Source: Litoreibacter ascidiaceicola (GTDB lineage: Bacteria > Pseudomonadota > Alphaproteobacteria > Rhodobacterales > Rhodobacteraceae). Taken from it: a stretch of 64,000 nucleotides of DNA. A program made the position numbers and the translations under genes. How positions within the stretch are numbered: the first letter of the stretch is position 1; each line of letters opens with the position of its first letter. Shown piece after piece: positions 17,697 to 26,438 of the stretch. The notes beneath the pieces were generated by a model. That model made no database searches. It was not told where the DNA came from and worked only from the letters and a program-made list of their open reading frames with translations. The stretch spans positions 372,001 through 436,000 of the forward strand of contig NZ_FQUV01000003.1 in the NCBI RefSeq assembly GCF_900129235.1. Direction: 5' to 3'.

Positions 17697-18473
17697 ATGA
17701 ACCAGTCCATTTTGCCCCCGACCAAGCCCGCTGATCCCCCTTTGGAGACGCAAATCAAGCATCTTGCCGCCCGTTACCGCAACTCGCGCGGGATCGGGTT
17801 GAAAGTGCTGAACGCGCTGGGCGCGAAGGCAGAAGGCCTGCTGGACCATTTGCCGAAAGGCGCGCGCGACGGGCTGGATGGCGCGACGATCAAGGCGTTG
17901 GAGTTCAGCTTCGAGGCGGCGGCGAAGACCCGCGCCAATGTGCCGGATTCGGGTCAGTGGATGACCCGTGCGTTGACGATGGGCACAGGGGCTGCTGGCG
18001 GGTTCGGCGGGCTGCCATCCGCGCTGGCCGAATTGCCGGTGACCACCACCGTCATCTTGCGCGCCATCCAGACCATCGCCGAGGAGCATGGTTTCGACAC
18101 CACCCAGCCCGACACGCGGGCGGAATGCTTGCAGGTCTTCGCCTCCGCCGGTCCGCTGGCCGAGGATGACAGCACCGATCTCAACTTTCTGACCCTCCGG
18201 CTGAGCGTTACCGGCGCGACGCTGCATGGCGTCATCAAACAGGTGGCCCCGAAGCTGGCCTTGGTGCTGGGCCAAAAGCTTGCCGCACAAACCATTCCGG
18301 TTTTGGGGGCCGTCACGGGGGCGGCGATCAACTACAGCTTTACCAGCTATTATCAGGAAATGGCGCATGTCAGCTTCGGGTTGCGGCGACTGGCCGAGGA
18401 GACGGGATCGGATCGTGCCGCGCTGGTCGAGGCGTTTCGGCGGGAACTGTCGAACAAAGTGACCCCGCGTTAA
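17697..18473 (+). CDS. EcsC family protein
   Basis: 258-residue protein of the EcsC family, named after the third gene of the Bacillus ecs locus; its biochemical function is not established. The family signature includes the GAAGGFGGLPSALAELPVTTT segment (about 100-120), a possible membrane-associating hairpin, and ATLHGVIKQVAPKLALVLGQKL followed by IPVLGAVTGAAINY. The ATG at 17697 is preceded closely by AAAGGGG. The gene follows the GNAT gene after 5 nt. Confidence 0.87.
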   Translation: MNQSILPPTKPADPPLETQIKHLAARYRNSRGIGLKVLNALGAKAEGLLDHLPKGARDGLDGATIKALEFSFEAAAKTRANVPDSGQWMTRALTMGTGAAGGFGGLPSALAELPVTTTVILRAIQTIAEEHGFDTTQPDTRAECLQVFASAGPLAEDDSTDLNFLTLRLSVTGATLHGVIKQVAPKLALVLGQKLAAQTIPVLGAVTGAAINYSFTSYYQEMAHVSFGLRRLAEETGSDRAALVEAFRRELSNKVTPR

Positions 18474-18481
18474 CTATTCGG

Positions 18482-18498
18482 TAACCCTGCTGGGGTTA
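18482..18498 (+). terminator. Weak hairpin after the EcsC gene
   Basis: TAACCC-TGCTG-GGGTTA forms a 6-bp stem 8 nt after the stop codon. No U-tract follows. The remaining convergent gap to ptsP (to 18642) shows no gene. Confidence 0.3.
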
Positions 18499-18642
18499 TC
18501 TGCGCATGCAACGGCTTGACGATCGATAAGAACACAAGCCTGAGGCACGAGTATGTAACCAGTTTCCAGCGGGTCTTCCCTCTCGCTGACGCGGCCTGCC
18601 CTTCGGATAACACCGTGCGGCGGGTCGTTTTGTTTTCCGGGG

Positions 18643-20898
18643 TTAGGACGTCTCGGCGCGGCCCGTTAACCAGTCCATAACGTCGGCCCGAACCGATTGC
18701 GCGCCCGTCAGGCGGGCGGCGTCGATGACCTGCTTGGCCTCGGCCAGATCTGTGCGGCGCAGCAGGCTTTTCACCGGACCGATGGAAGCAGGGCGCATGG
18801 ACAGCGTCCGCAAGCCAATCGCCGCAAAGCACAATGCCTCGACGGGGCGGCCTGCATCTTCGCCGCAGAAACTAACCGGGGTGTTGGTCTCGGTACAGCG
18901 CGCGATGATCTGCTCCAGGAAGGTCAGGAAACTGACATTCAGCGTGTCATAGCGTTTGCGGACACGTTCGTTTTCGCGGTCGGCAGCGAAGAAGAACTGT
19001 TTCAGATCATTGCCGCCGATGGAGATGAAATCCGCCAGCTCGAAGAACTGTTTGGGGGCGAAGGCCAGCGACGGGGTCTCCAGCATCGCACCGATTTTGA
19101 CGTCGACAGGCAGGGTATGGCCCAGCTTTCTTTCGCGCTCCAACTCGTCCAGCAGGTGCTGTCTGGCGTCGCGGAATTCGTCGAACTGGGCGACGAACGG
19201 GAACATCACCGACAGGGGCCGACCGTTGGCGGCACGGATCAGCGCTTGCAGCTGCATCCGCATCACGCCCTTTTTGTCCAGCCCCACACGAATGGCCCGC
19301 CAGCCCATGGCGGGGTTCGGCTCCTCGGTGGCTTTCATATAGGGCAGCACTTTGTCCGACCCGATGTCGAGCGTGCGGAAGACAACCTGCTTGCCCTTCG
19401 CCGCATCCATGACAGAGCCGTAGATGGATGCCAGTTCGGACCGGCGCGGCACCCGTGCACGGGTCAGGAACTGCAACTCGGTGCGAAACAGGCCCACGCC
19501 TTCCGCGCCCGAGCTGACCAAAGAGGGCAGGTCGGCCATCAGGCCCGCATTCATGTGCAAGGCAATCGTCTCGCCATCCAGTGTGGTGGCAGGTTTTTCG
19601 CGGATGGAGGTGTAGCGTTGCTGCGCCTGCGTCTGCATCGCGATCTTGTCGCGGAAGGCAGCGGCAACCGCATCCTCCGGACGCAGATGAACGATACCTT
19701 GATCGCCATCGACCAGAATGTGGTCGCCGTTCAGCGCCTCGGTCAGAATCCGCTTGGCATTGATCACCAGCGGGATGGCCCAAGCGCGCGCGACAATCGC
19801 CGCGTGGGAACCGACAGAGCCTTCCTCTAACACGATGCCCTTGAGCTTCTTGCCGTAGTCCAGCAACTCCCCCGGCCCGATATTCTTGGCGACCAGAATG
19901 GGATTGTCCGGCATTTCCGCGCCGGTGTCGCGTCCTTGTCCGGTCAGCAGACGCAAAAGACGGTTCGACAGGTCGTCCAGATCATGCAAGCGGTCGCGCA
20001 GATAGGCATCCGGCACGCTTTCCATGCGGGCGCGGGTGGCGGATTGTTCTTTCTCGACGGCGGCCTCGGCCGACAGGCCCAGCCCGACGTTTTCCTGCAT
20101 GCGCTTCACCCAAGAGCGGGAGTTGGCGAACATTCGATACGCCTCGATGACCTTCACCTGTTCCTTGTCGGTGTTTTTGCCCATCGCGCCCAGCATCTCG
20201 TCGACCGAGCCGCGCAGGGTGGCCATGGCATCCTCCAGACGCCGCAGCTCGACATGGGGGTCGTCGGCAATCGGGTTGGTGATCACGACGCGCGGCTCGT
20301 GCAGGTAGACGTGACCCTCTGCGGCCCCTTCTTGGGCGGTGCCGCCGCGGAACAGCGCTTGCTGGACGTGGCGTGCGCTCATCGCGGCGCCTTCGCCCTG
20401 GAACGCGCCCAGTTCGGTCATCTCGGCCAGCACCATGGCCACAACTTCCAGCGCGTAAACTTCGTCTTCGGTGTAGCTGCGGGCATTTTTGGACTGCACG
20501 ACCAGCACGCCGAGCGTGTCGCCAAGTCGCTGAATGGGCAAGCCAAGGAAGGACGAGAAAATCTCCTCGCCGGTCTCCGGCATAAACCGGAATCCGCGGG
20601 CGGACGGGGCGTCTGGTGTATTCACCGGCGTGGATGTCCGCGCGACGCGGCCGACAAGACCTTCGCCAATCCGCATCCGCGTCTGGTGGACGGCCTCTTT
20701 GTTCAGACCTTCGGTGGCGCATAGCTCCAGCGTTTCGGCATCGCGAAACAGGTAGATTGAGCACACATCAGTCGCCATCGACTCCGCGATGATGGTAGTG
20801 ATCCGGTCCAGCCTTTCCTGCCCCGCGCCTTCCTCGGCAAGGGTATCGCGCAGGCGGCCAAGCAGCTTGCGGCTTTCACTTTCAGTTCCGTTGGGCAA
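18643..20898 (-). CDS. ptsP: Phosphoenolpyruvate-protein phosphotransferase, nitrogen PTS (EI-Ntr)
   Basis: About 751-residue EI-Ntr. An N-terminal GAF domain (TDVCSIYLFRDAETLELCATEGL, within about 1-155) is followed by the EI N-domain, the phosphohistidine segment GSVGSHAAIVARAW (near residue 365) and the PEP-binding barrel with GIGGNDLKQFFFAADREN. It passes phosphate from PEP to NPr and EIIA-Ntr to regulate nitrogen, potassium and carbon responses. The start is uncertain: a TTG at 20898 (LPNGTESESRKLL) has GCGAGGG just upstream and fits family N-termini; a GTG at 20925 lacks a ribosome site. No other PTS gene is in the window. Confidence 0.94.
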   Translation of the reverse strand: MPNGTESESRKLLGRLRDTLAEEGAGQERLDRITTIIAESMATDVCSIYLFRDAETLELCATEGLNKEAVHQTRMRIGEGLVGRVARTSTPVNTPDAPSARGFRFMPETGEEIFSSFLGLPIQRLGDTLGVLVVQSKNARSYTEDEVYALEVVAMVLAEMTELGAFQGEGAAMSARHVQQALFRGGTAQEGAAEGHVYLHEPRVVITNPIADDPHVELRRLEDAMATLRGSVDEMLGAMGKNTDKEQVKVIEAYRMFANSRSWVKRMQENVGLGLSAEAAVEKEQSATRARMESVPDAYLRDRLHDLDDLSNRLLRLLTGQGRDTGAEMPDNPILVAKNIGPGELLDYGKKLKGIVLEEGSVGSHAAIVARAWAIPLVINAKRILTEALNGDHILVDGDQGIVHLRPEDAVAAAFRDKIAMQTQAQQRYTSIREKPATTLDGETIALHMNAGLMADLPSLVSSGAEGVGLFRTELQFLTRARVPRRSELASIYGSVMDAAKGKQVVFRTLDIGSDKVLPYMKATEEPNPAMGWRAIRVGLDKKGVMRMQLQALIRAANGRPLSVMFPFVAQFDEFRDARQHLLDELERERKLGHTLPVDVKIGAMLETPSLAFAPKQFFELADFISIGGNDLKQFFFAADRENERVRKRYDTLNVSFLTFLEQIIARCTETNTPVSFCGEDAGRPVEALCFAAIGLRTLSMRPASIGPVKSLLRRTDLAEAKQVIDAARLTGAQSVRADVMDWLTGRAETS

Positions 20899-21128
20899 AA
20901 CCCTCGCCCCCCCTTGTGGTCTCACTATTTGCTATACGGGAGTTTTCTGGGGAAGTGGAGAGGAGAGACTTACCTGCTTGGAGGAAAGTCGCCGATACGA
21001 TGCGTTTTCACGCATCACAACACGCCGGATGTTCCTAAAGCGCAAATATTGGGCTGATAAGTCTCATTCTTGGGTGGCGACTGTGCGAATTGTGAAGGCC
21101 GTCTTTGCGAGGTCCCCCGAAGACGAAC

Positions 21129-21148
21129 GCCCGCGACGGTGCGCGGGC
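21129..21148 (-). terminator. Hairpin downstream of lysC
   Basis: GCCCGCG and CGCGGGC pair perfectly around ACGGTG, about 40 nt beyond the lysC stop on the leftward strand. Without a U-tract it may be a weak terminator. The gap from here to the ptsP start holds no gene; a TATAGC at about 20932-20937 (leftward) could be a ptsP -10 box. Confidence 0.35.
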
Positions 21149-21189
21149 ATTAACGGTATTATCGGCTTTTTGGGAAGAATATTGGGGGT

Positions 21190-22428
21190 TTAACCCACCT
21201 TATCCAACTCGAACGCGTCATGGAGGGCTTGAACGGCCAGCTCCATATATTTGCGGTCGATCAGCACCGAGATTTTGATCTCGGATGTGGTTATCACCTT
21301 GATGTTGACGCCTTCGGCCTGAAGGGCGGTAAACATTTTCGCGGCGACGCCTGCGTGGCTACGCATCCCGATGCCGACCACTGAAACTTTTGCCACGTCT
21401 GTGTCCGCCACAAGATCGTGGTAGTTGATCGAGCCGGAGGCCTTGGCGTCCGCCATCGCCTTCTCTGCGCGGGCAACTTCGTTGACGGGGCAGGAGAACG
21501 TCATATCCGTGCGACCCTCTTCCGAGATGTTTTGCACGATCATGTCCACGTTCACACCCGCCTCGGACAATGGCCCGAAGATGGCGGCTGCGATGCCCGG
21601 ACGGTCGGCGACCGAGATAAGGGTCATTTTGGCTTCGTCCCTGACGAAGGCCACGCCTGCGACTACGTTGCTTTCCACGATATCCTCCTCGGCACACACA
21701 AGCGTGCCCGCGTTGTCGTCCATTTCTTCAAAACTTGACAGAACCCGCAGCTTCACGCCGTAGCGCATGGCCAGCTCGACCGAGCGGGTTTGCAGAACCT
21801 TTGCGCCCAAGCTCGCCAGTTCCAGCATTTCCTCGAAGGCGATGCGGTCCAGCTTGCGGGCTTTGTCCTCGATGCGGGGATCGGTGGTGTAGACCCCGTC
21901 CACGTCGGTGTAGATATCGCAGCGCTCCGCCTCGAATGCAGCGGCGAACGCCACGGCGGTGGTGTCGGACCCGCCACGCCCCAGCGTGGTGATGCGTCCC
22001 TCGGGGCTGATGCCTTGGAAGCCCGCGACCACGGCGACCTTCATGCCTTCGGCGAATTTCGCGTCCAGATTGGCGGTTGGAATTTCCTCGATACGGGCGG
22101 AGCCATGGGCGTCCGTCGTCAGCAACGGCACCTGCCAGCCCTGCCAGCTGCGCGCCGGTACGTCCATTTGCTGCAAGGTCAGCGCCATCAGGCCCGCGGT
22201 GACGTTTTCGCCCGACGAGACAATCGCGTCATATTCGCGGGCGTCATAGAGCGGCGAGACGTCCTCGACCCAGCCGACCAGCTCGTTGGTCTTGCCGGAC
22301 ATGGCCGACACGATGACGATCACCTCGTAGCCCTTGGCCACCTCTACGCCCACGCGCTTTGCAGCGCGGCGGATGCGGTCCGGATTGGCGACGGACGTGC
22401 CGCCGAATTTCATCACCAGTCTTGGCAT
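21190..22428 (-). CDS. lysC: Aspartokinase
   Basis: 412-residue monofunctional aspartate kinase that opens the aspartate pathway to lysine, methionine and threonine. The N-terminus MPRLVMKFGGTSVANPDRI holds the nucleotide-binding KFGGTS, and FTTLGRGGSDTTA-type sequence (TTLGRGGSDTTAVAFA) lies near residue 150. Two C-terminal ACT domains (about 265-410) give feedback control by amino acids. It feeds the same pathway as thrC near the left end of the window. Confidence 0.97.
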   Translation of the reverse strand: MPRLVMKFGGTSVANPDRIRRAAKRVGVEVAKGYEVIVIVSAMSGKTNELVGWVEDVSPLYDAREYDAIVSSGENVTAGLMALTLQQMDVPARSWQGWQVPLLTTDAHGSARIEEIPTANLDAKFAEGMKVAVVAGFQGISPEGRITTLGRGGSDTTAVAFAAAFEAERCDIYTDVDGVYTTDPRIEDKARKLDRIAFEEMLELASLGAKVLQTRSVELAMRYGVKLRVLSSFEEMDDNAGTLVCAEEDIVESNVVAGVAFVRDEAKMTLISVADRPGIAAAIFGPLSEAGVNVDMIVQNISEEGRTDMTFSCPVNEVARAEKAMADAKASGSINYHDLVADTDVAKVSVVGIGMRSHAGVAAKMFTALQAEGVNIKVITTSEIKISVLIDRKYMELAVQALHDAFELDKVG

Positions 22429-22509
22429 AGGTTTTGCCCTTTGTCGTATCGTGCTGCGTCTTATGACGCGACGGCACGAAGGGCAAGGGGCAGAGGATAT
22501 GGGGAAGGG

Positions 22510-23154
22510 TCAGTAAGGCATCGCCTCGCCGTTCCACATCTCGAAGCATCCCGAGGATTCGGGGCCTAGCGCATCAAAGCGCTGGATCAGACCTGCGGAG
22601 GACTCCTCGACCGTGATCGCCGCGGCGCTTCCGCCCATGTCAGTCTGCACCCAGCCGGGATGGTAGATACCAACGGCGATGTTCGGGGCCAACTCCACCG
22701 CCAGATTGCGACCGAGGTTCAGCGCCGCCGCCTTGGAGGCGCGGTAGACAAAAGCGTTGCCGCCCGCCCGTTCGCTGGAGCCCATTTGCGACGAAATGAT
22801 TGCCACCTTACCGCCCGCCGCGCGCAGGTTCGGCAAAAGCGCCTCGATGGTCAGGAATACGCCTGTTACGTTGGTGGCGAAGGTGTCGGCCCAGATGTCC
22901 GCGCCATATCCGCGTCCAAGCTCGTGGCCCTTATCGAGGTAGACGCCCGCATTGCAGACCAGCAGGTCCAGCGGTTGCCCATCCAGTGCATCGGCCATCG
23001 CGGCCACGGAGGTGGGGTCGCTGACGTCGAGTTGCAGCCAACCCTCCGCAGCCTTGCCGCGTGTGGTGCCAGTCACCTCATCACCGCGCGTTGCATATCC
23101 GTCATAAAGTGCGCGCCCGATGCCGCGATTTGCACCTGTGATTAGAACTCTCAT
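22510..23154 (-). CDS. Short-chain dehydrogenase/reductase
   Basis: 214-residue SDR with MRVLITGANRGIGRAL as the NAD(P)-binding TGxxxGIG motif, LLVCNAGVY (NAG motif) and the catalytic pair in VYRASKAA (YxxxK). It is short for the family and resembles the CsgA/C-factor-type SDRs; the substrate is unknown. It precedes lysC by about 80 nt on the same strand and follows the DUF1178 gene by 10 nt, suggesting one transcript. Confidence 0.92.
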   Translation of the reverse strand: MRVLITGANRGIGRALYDGYATRGDEVTGTTRGKAAEGWLQLDVSDPTSVAAMADALDGQPLDLLVCNAGVYLDKGHELGRGYGADIWADTFATNVTGVFLTIEALLPNLRAAGGKVAIISSQMGSSERAGGNAFVYRASKAAALNLGRNLAVELAPNIAVGIYHPGWVQTDMGGSAAAITVEESSAGLIQRFDALGPESSGCFEMWNGEAMPY

Positions 23155-23164
23155 GGCGGCCTCT

Positions 23165-23578
23165 CTAGTTGCTCTTGCGGTTCGGCCCGAAGGGCAGCGG
23201 TACCACGGGGATGCCGTCGTCGATCAGTGCCTTGGCGTCTTTTAACTTTGCTTCGCCATAGATCGACCGCTCCGGCGCTGTGCCGTTATGCATGGCGCGG
23301 GCTTCCTTGGCGAAATTGCTGCCGACATGTTCAGAATTGGCCTCCACCTTTGCCCGCAATCCCTTCAACGCCTGTTCGGCGGGGGAGGCAGGGGCGGAGA
23401 GCGGTTTGTCCTCCGATGTGCGCACGCGCGGCGCCATGATGGACTTCTTGACCTCGTCCGTGCCGCAGATTGCGCAGGTGATCATGCCCGACGACAACAA
23501 CTTGTCGAACGCGTCTGCCGACTGGAACCAGCTGTCGAAGCAGTGGTCTTTGGCACAGGTGAGGGCGTAGCGGATCAT
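23165..23578 (-). CDS. DUF1178 family protein
   Basis: 137-residue protein with the DUF1178 opening MIRYALTCAKDHCFDSWFQSADAFDKL, followed by CAICGTDEVKKSIMAPRV; the four cysteines (C8, C13, C35, C38 by count from the start) look like a zinc ribbon. Function is unknown in the literature I know. It sits between the Nudix gene (70 nt upstream) and the SDR gene. Confidence 0.93.
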   Translation of the reverse strand: MIRYALTCAKDHCFDSWFQSADAFDKLLSSGMITCAICGTDEVKKSIMAPRVRTSEDKPLSAPASPAEQALKGLRAKVEANSEHVGSNFAKEARAMHNGTAPERSIYGEAKLKDAKALIDDGIPVVPLPFGPNRKSN

Positions 23579-23648
23579 AGCGCGGAGTGGTCCTTATAGC
23601 GTCCTATAAATCTAAGCACGCGCGGGACGAAGGCAAGCCTCAATCGGG

Positions 23649-24125
23649 TTAGGCTTTCAACAGGGACGCGTTGAAATTCTTGATAATCTTGCGCAATTCC
23701 GGCTCCCGTACGCGGGCGGCGGCTTTCTTGACGCTGAACCATTTGCGGGTGCGCTGCTTGCTTTCGGGCCAGACTTTATGGATTTTCTGCACCTTCAGCG
23801 GAAATACCGACACCGCGCAGGGAAGGTTGTCGGATTTGTCCATGACCTTGGTGTAGGAATAGAGCCCCAGACAGATGTTGTAGGCCTTGCCCTCGACGCC
23901 TGCCTCCTCGAACGCCTCGATGGCGGCGGCTTGGGCGGGGGACTGGTCTTCCATCGGCCAGCCTTTGGGGATGATCCAGCGCCGTGAATTGCGTGACGTC
24001 ACCAAAAGCACCTGCGTCTCGTCGCCCTGCACCCGAAAGCACAACGCCCCGAACTGCGTGCGCACGTCCCGCTTTTGGGACCCCTCCATCCGGAGGGCGG
24101 GGTGTTTCATTTTGATCAGCGACAT
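23649..24125 (-). CDS. Nudix hydrolase (diphosphoinositol polyphosphatase-like type)
   Basis: 158-residue Nudix protein with QFGALCFRVQGDETQVLLVTSR and WIIPKGWPMEDQSPAQAAA leading into the Nudix helix IEAFEEAGV. The catalytic glutamates of REUXEEXGU are present but the Arg is Ile (AAAIEAFEEAGV), an unusual change. This branch hydrolyses dinucleoside polyphosphates or inositol pyrophosphates in eukaryotes; the bacterial substrate is not predictable. It is divergent from the histone-deacetylase-like gene. Confidence 0.9.
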   Translation of the reverse strand: MSLIKMKHPALRMEGSQKRDVRTQFGALCFRVQGDETQVLLVTSRNSRRWIIPKGWPMEDQSPAQAAAIEAFEEAGVEGKAYNICLGLYSYTKVMDKSDNLPCAVSVFPLKVQKIHKVWPESKQRTRKWFSVKKAAARVREPELRKIIKNFNASLLKA

Positions 24126-24248
24126 GCTCTGCTCCGACGGCGCGATTACACGCCCTTTTGGCTAAGTTAGCCCGCATATGTGAATAATTAAAGAGTCTTG
24201 CGCCGAAACGCCTGTTCCTTCGGCGCAGAGCCGCTAGGTATATGCCCC

Positions 24249-25373
24249 ATGTTGACCCAACCGCTTTTCATCGGCTCCGAGATTTATCGCGGCTCGTCCT
24301 ATGGCAAGAAGCACCCGTTGCGGGTGCCTCGGGTGTCGACGGTGATGGACCTGAGCCGCGCATTGGGGTGGCTGCCGCCCGCGCAGTTCGTCAACTCGCC
24401 GCGCGCCAAGCCTAAGGCGCTGGAAATCTGGCACAGCCCCGAGTATGTCGCCGCGTTACAAGCGGCGGAGGACGCGCAGCATGTCAGCGCGGAGACCCGC
24501 GCGCGCCACCGTATCGGCACGCTGGACAATCCGGTCTTCCCCGAGATGTTCCGCCGCCCTGCCACGTCGGCTGGGGGCGCCATGCTGGCGGGGGAATTGC
24601 TGGCGAATGGTGGCGTCGTCTACAGCCCCGCAGGCGGCACGCATCACGGCTTTCCCGACCGCGCAGGGGGCTTTTGCTATCTCAACGATCCGGTTCTGGC
24701 GATGCTGTCCCTGCGCCGCCAGGGGGTGCAGCGCATCGCCTATGTTGATATCGACGCACATCATCCCGACGGGGTGGAGCATGGCTTCGCGGGTGATCCC
24801 GACACGGTGATGGTCTCGGTGCATGAGCAAGGGCTTTGGCCGCGTACGGGGGCGGTGGAGGATCGGGCTGGTGGCTCGGCGTACAACCTGCCGGTGCCGC
24901 GCGGATTGAACGACACGGAAATGGCGTTGATCCTTGATCGCCTGATCCTGCCTGTGGTGACGGCCCATCGCCCCGACGCGATTGTCCTGCAATGCGGGGC
25001 GGACGCGGTGGAGGAAGACCCGCTGTCGCATCTGAGCCTGTCCAACAACGCGCATTTGCGCGTCTTGCGGGCGTTGCGACCGCTCGCACCGCGTCTGCTG
25101 GTGCTGGGTGGTGGCGGCTACAACCCGTGGAGCGTCGGGCGGTTGTGGACTTCTGTTTGGGGCGAGTTGGCGGGGCATGAGGCGCCCGACCGTCTGCCGC
25201 CCAAGGCCGAAGCGGTCCTGCGGGCGCTTAGTTTCGAGGGCAACCGCCATGGCCGCAATCCGCCGGAGCATTGGTTTACAACCCTGACCGACGTCCCGCG
25301 AGAGGGCGCGATCAGCGACGAGGTCCGCACGAGACTGAATATGCTGAGCGCGCGGTTGAAGGCCCAGTATTAA
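24249..25373 (+). CDS. Histone deacetylase-like amidohydrolase (AcuC/HDAC family)
   Basis: 374-residue zinc amidohydrolase of the arginase/deacetylase fold. Visible elements are GGTHHGFPDRAGGFCYLND (active-site His pair), VDIDAHHPDGVEHGF (metal Asp and His), QCGADAVEEDPL (second metal Asp) and LGGGGYNPWSVGR with the catalytic Tyr. Bacterial members deacetylate acetylpolyamines or acetyl-lysine, AcuC for example acting on acetyl-CoA synthetase. An acs gene lies 10 kb away, so a regulatory link is possible but unproven. The ATG at 24249 was preferred to an upstream TTG at 24198. Confidence 0.92.
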   Translation: MLTQPLFIGSEIYRGSSYGKKHPLRVPRVSTVMDLSRALGWLPPAQFVNSPRAKPKALEIWHSPEYVAALQAAEDAQHVSAETRARHRIGTLDNPVFPEMFRRPATSAGGAMLAGELLANGGVVYSPAGGTHHGFPDRAGGFCYLNDPVLAMLSLRRQGVQRIAYVDIDAHHPDGVEHGFAGDPDTVMVSVHEQGLWPRTGAVEDRAGGSAYNLPVPRGLNDTEMALILDRLILPVVTAHRPDAIVLQCGADAVEEDPLSHLSLSNNAHLRVLRALRPLAPRLLVLGGGGYNPWSVGRLWTSVWGELAGHEAPDRLPPKAEAVLRALSFEGNRHGRNPPEHWFTTLTDVPREGAISDEVRTRLNMLSARLKAQY

Positions 25374-25379
25374 CCGCCG

Positions 25380-26354
25380 CTAAACCTTCGGCGTTTTGCC
25401 CGCCATAACCTGCAAGAACCATTCCGTGTCGATATTCCCGCCGCACAGGATCACCGCGCAGTTGTTGCCCGCCATCTGCTCTTTCTCCTGCAACAACCCC
25501 GCCAGAGGCGCGGCACCCGCACCCTCGGCCAAGTTATGAGTGCAGGTGTAATAGGCGCGGATGGCCTCCGCGACCTCGTCGTCGCTGACGGTGATGATCC
25601 GCTCCGCGCCTTTGGAATAGATGTCGTAGGCCTCCTGCACCGGCAGGCGGACGGCCATGCCGTCGGCGAAGGTGACGGCGCTGTCGGTCTCGACCATGCG
25701 ACCTGCCTCGACCGATAGTTTCGCAGTCGGGGCATTCTCTGACACCACGCCCACCACCTTGGTTTTCAGTCCCAAAGCGTCGCGCGCCAGAATGGTGCCG
25801 CAGATACCCGAGCCGCAGCCGATGGGGACATAGATCGTGTCCAGATCGGGCTGGGCGGTCAGCAATTCAAACGCATAAGTCGCCACGCCGCGCACCAGTT
25901 CCTTGTGGAAGGGCGGCACGATGAACAGGCCTTGTTCTTCGGCCACGCGGAAGGCTTCCGCCTTGGCCTCGTCGAAATCCTGTCCGTGTTCTACCAGTTC
26001 GGCCCCGAAGGCGCGCATGGCGGCGTTCTTCTCGACCGAATTGCCGTGGGGGACGTAGATCAGCGCGCGTAGCCCCGCCGCCGTGGCCATCCGCGCTTGG
26101 CCTTGCCCGTGGTTGCCCTTGGTGGCCGTGCAGATGCCTGGCACGCCCGGGTGGGTGCGGGTCAGCCAGTCCATAAACGTGATCGCCCCGCGCATTTTGA
26201 ACGCGCCGGTGGGGCCATGGTTTTCGTGCTTCACCCAAGTGGGCGTGCCCGTGCGGGCGTTCAGCATCGGCCAGCTATATTGCGCCGTGGGGGGCATGTG
26301 GCGGTAGACGAGGGCGCAGGCGTCCTCAAGCTCGGATTTGGTGAATGTCATCAT
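25380..26354 (-). CDS. Threonine/serine dehydratase
   Basis: 324-residue fold-type II PLP enzyme. GPTGAFKMRGA carries the PLP lysine K53, ATKGNHGQG is the asparagine loop, and GCGSGICG binds the phosphate. It lacks the C-terminal ACT-like domain of biosynthetic IlvA, so it resembles catabolic threonine or hydroxyaspartate/serine dehydratases. The start at 26354 (MMTFTKSELEDA) was chosen; the open frame continues upstream opposite modA and is not coding. It is convergent with the deacetylase gene, 6 nt apart. Confidence 0.93.
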   Translation of the reverse strand: MMTFTKSELEDACALVYRHMPPTAQYSWPMLNARTGTPTWVKHENHGPTGAFKMRGAITFMDWLTRTHPGVPGICTATKGNHGQGQARMATAAGLRALIYVPHGNSVEKNAAMRAFGAELVEHGQDFDEAKAEAFRVAEEQGLFIVPPFHKELVRGVATYAFELLTAQPDLDTIYVPIGCGSGICGTILARDALGLKTKVVGVVSENAPTAKLSVEAGRMVETDSAVTFADGMAVRLPVQEAYDIYSKGAERIITVSDDEVAEAIRAYYTCTHNLAEGAGAAPLAGLLQEKEQMAGNNCAVILCGGNIDTEWFLQVMAGKTPKV

Positions 26355-26438
26355 GAGGGCCAGCCTAACGCGCTTATGCGCCGCTGCAAGAAGCATTTGG
26401 CCTTGCGCCCGCGCGCGCATTGCCCACAATCGGCGGCC

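Noticed and set aside
26340-26438. Molybdenum-cofactor or ModE-type control site upstream of modA
   Set aside because: The divergent gap is short and I found no recognisable palindrome or riboswitch.
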